A stretch of 64,000 bases of DNA from Caulochytrium protostelioides (taxonomy: Eukaryota > Chytridiomycota > Caulochytriomycetes > Caulochytriales > Caulochytriaceae). The notes beneath the pieces were generated by a model. The model ran no database searches. It saw only the letters and a program-made list of their open reading frames with translations, and was not told the DNA's origin. The stretch covers positions 1 to 64,000 of the forward strand of contig ML014134.1 in the NCBI GenBank assembly GCA_003615045.1, read 5' to 3'. Of this stretch, positions 62,547 to 64,000 are shown in pieces. Positions within the stretch are counted from its first letter, which is position 1; each line of letters opens with the position of its first letter. Both the position numbers and the translations under genes were made by a program.

Positions 62547-62981
62547 ATGTCCACTTGTCAATTTTCTCGACTCCAAATCACGTGTAACGAAGAAACTTTT
62601 GACTGCTTCATCGACTCAGGCGCCAGCACCGAGTATGCAACCGCAAGGTTCACTCACCGCGCTGATCTGACCGTTGACCCCGCCATCTCAGCATCCGCAG
62701 GACTCGCCAATGGGTCCTCGATCAATCTCGGCCGATCGACCATAGAGATCACTTGTGATGGCCACACCGAGAAGATCCAAGCATGGATCAATGACACCGA
62801 TAGGTTTGATATCATCCTTGGCCAAACCTGGCTTCGAAGGCATCATCTGCTCGCCGACTGGCGGAGCACCTCCGCCACGCTCAACGTCGAGGGGCAAATG
62901 TGCACTATGTACCCGCTTTCCTCTGCTCCCCCTCCATTCACCGACAACCTTTTGATGCCTATCACAGGCTTTACTATGTAG
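62547..62981 (+). mobile_element. Retropepsin fragment, Ty3/Gypsy-like (fossil)
   Basis: A single 144-codon open frame with the aspartic protease core of LTR-retroelement pol: FDCFIDSGASTEYA holds the catalytic Asp motif (DSGA), and later FDIILGQTWLRRHH matches the second conserved strand (ILGxxWL). No gag, reverse transcriptase, integrase or LTR is recognisable next to it, so it is an isolated fragment of an otherwise lost element, or possibly a captured single domain. Age cannot be judged without relatives. Confidence 0.6.
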
Positions 62982-63479
62982 CATCGACCTTGGCACACCG
63001 AAACAAGACGGCGACTCGACCAACTACGGAACAGCCGTGAAAGTTGATGTAACGACGAACGACAAGACCGACGAACGCCTCGGCGTCACAATCGAATAAT
63101 TGCGGCCATGGCCCTGTAGGTCGCTTCATTGCCTGCTGGTGGCCCGCTGGACACTAACACGTCATGCGCGGAGGGTTCACCGCCCCAGTAGATGGGTCTG
63201 GCCGGCAGATTGATGCAAGACGGTCGCTGCCTCCGCTTTCACAGGCAGAGTGGACACAGATGAGGGGAAGGCCCTATGGCGCCCGCGGCTGCCCTAGGGC
63301 CGGCGGCCTCCAAGACCGTCCACCGCAACACGTCCGTCATGCTAGTCTTGCTGTGTGGGCGTCTCGTTTCGCAGGAAAGACGACCGGGCGATGAAAGGGG
63401 TGACCACCATATGGCTCTGCGGTGGCGGCGGCATGCCGTCATGGGGCGGCAGCATGCGTGGGACAGTCATGCAGCCCCT
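62982..63479. other. Intergenic, no gene seen
   Basis: No domain-bearing frame. It ends at the ABC-transporter fragment. Confidence 0.4.
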
Positions 63480-63718
63480 GAGCAATCGGAAACATGATAG
63501 CCCCGGCGCCGTGTCGTGCCGCTCTTTGATCTCGCCCCAAGGGATCACGACGATGCGTTCGGCATGCTGGCTTCTGGACAGCCGGTGGGCGATCGAGAGC
63601 GTTGCGCGGCCCTTCGCGGCCTCCGCGAGGGTTCGCGAGAGGCGCATCTCGCCCTGGCCCGACAACGCCAATGTGATCTCGTCAAACAGTAGCACGCGCA
63701 GCCATAGTTCTTGGACGT
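63480..63718 (-). pseudogene. ABC transporter nucleotide-binding domain fragment
   Basis: On the minus strand VLLFDEITLALSGQGE is a Walker B motif with its catalytic Glu and a D-loop-like turn, and AKGRATLSIAHRLSRSQHAE contains the switch His in an ABCB/multidrug-type context, followed by RIVVIPWGEIKERH. This corresponds to the last 70-80 residues of an ABC nucleotide-binding domain. The Walker A motif and the LSGGQ signature are not found upstream (higher coordinates) before the window end, and the usual SALD is altered to LALS. It is most likely a degraded fragment; an exon of a spliced gene is less likely. Confidence 0.6.
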
Positions 63719-64000
63719 TCTTAACTAGAACGGGTCAAAACCTTTCTCTTCCTGCCAGGTATAAATGACCTATCGATCATGCCGCCGCCATCCTCGGCCC
63801 CAGGTTGCTGTTCTCGTCAACTTCACCCTCAGTTGGGCAGTTAGCATTCCAAGAGCCAGCTGCAATGCTTGCCAACGCAGCGCGGCTAGTGGGGAGCGCC
63901 ACCCACTGCGCCTCGGCAGGGGCGTCGCAGGTCTCCGATCCGTCGGTGCTTCGCCTGTGTGGGGGTCTCCCGACGCGCTGTTGGCTGCGCTGGCATAGGG
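63719..64000. other. Window end, no gene seen
   Basis: Checked on both strands for the missing part of the ABC domain; no signature motif is present. A short plus-strand frame from 63765 has no domain. Confidence 0.4.

Overview
This is a GC-rich eukaryotic window from a fungus, most likely an early-diverging zoosporic (chytrid-like) lineage. Fungal signs are a PHO80/PCL-type cyclin, a HbrB/Bit61 TORC2 subunit, RAD7, a GH128 glucanase and a PNGase A-family protein. Chytrid-like signs are a membrane-anchored periplasmic-binding-protein-like receptor and several remnants of Fanzor (eukaryotic TnpB-like) elements. Caulochytrium is one genus that would fit, but this is a guess from gene content only. 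Most genes are single long exons rich in Ala, Pro, Ser and Gln tracts. Three genes carry clear GTAAG...AG introns, two of them over 1 kb.

Layout. 1-7.9 kb: tRNA-Lys, a broken Fanzor copy, an orphan secreted protein, the TORC2 subunit, then a 3.3-kb repeat-rich intergenic block. 7.9-20 kb: the cyclin, whose fold is split by a long low-complexity insertion; tRNA-Arg; and a 1573-residue WD-repeat/C2H2 protein resembling a TFIIIC subunit, flanked by two copies of a 197-bp direct repeat. 20-34 kb: a dense core of PNGase A-like protein, TTC27/EMW1, phosphopantothenate-cysteine ligase, GH128 glucanase and RAD7. 34-39 kb: non-coding sequence with a 355-base gap inside a CT microsatellite, a Fanzor 3' fragment and tRNA-Asp. 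39-46.4 kb: a large coiled-coil protein, then an accessory stretch with a possible solo LTR, a 112-bp tandem repeat and another Fanzor 3' fragment. 46.4-62 kb: the acetyl-CoA transporter, a Fanzor fragment, an orphan protein, mitochondrial SSB (three exons), a Fanzor fragment, cytochrome oxidase subunit 5A/Cox6 (two exons) and the PBP-like receptor. 62-64 kb: an intron-containing tRNA-Gly, a retropepsin fossil and an ABC-transporter nucleotide-binding fragment.

The genes do not form one pathway; they are ordinary scattered housekeeping genes: nutrient signalling (PCL cyclin, TORC2), CoA synthesis and acetyl-CoA transport, DNA repair, mitochondrial DNA maintenance and respiration, cell wall and glycoprotein turnover. 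The most interesting signals are five Fanzor remnants that all keep the 3' coding end, the PBP-like single-pass receptor with a 460-residue cytosolic tail, and the cyclin with an insertion of about 320 residues inside its fold.
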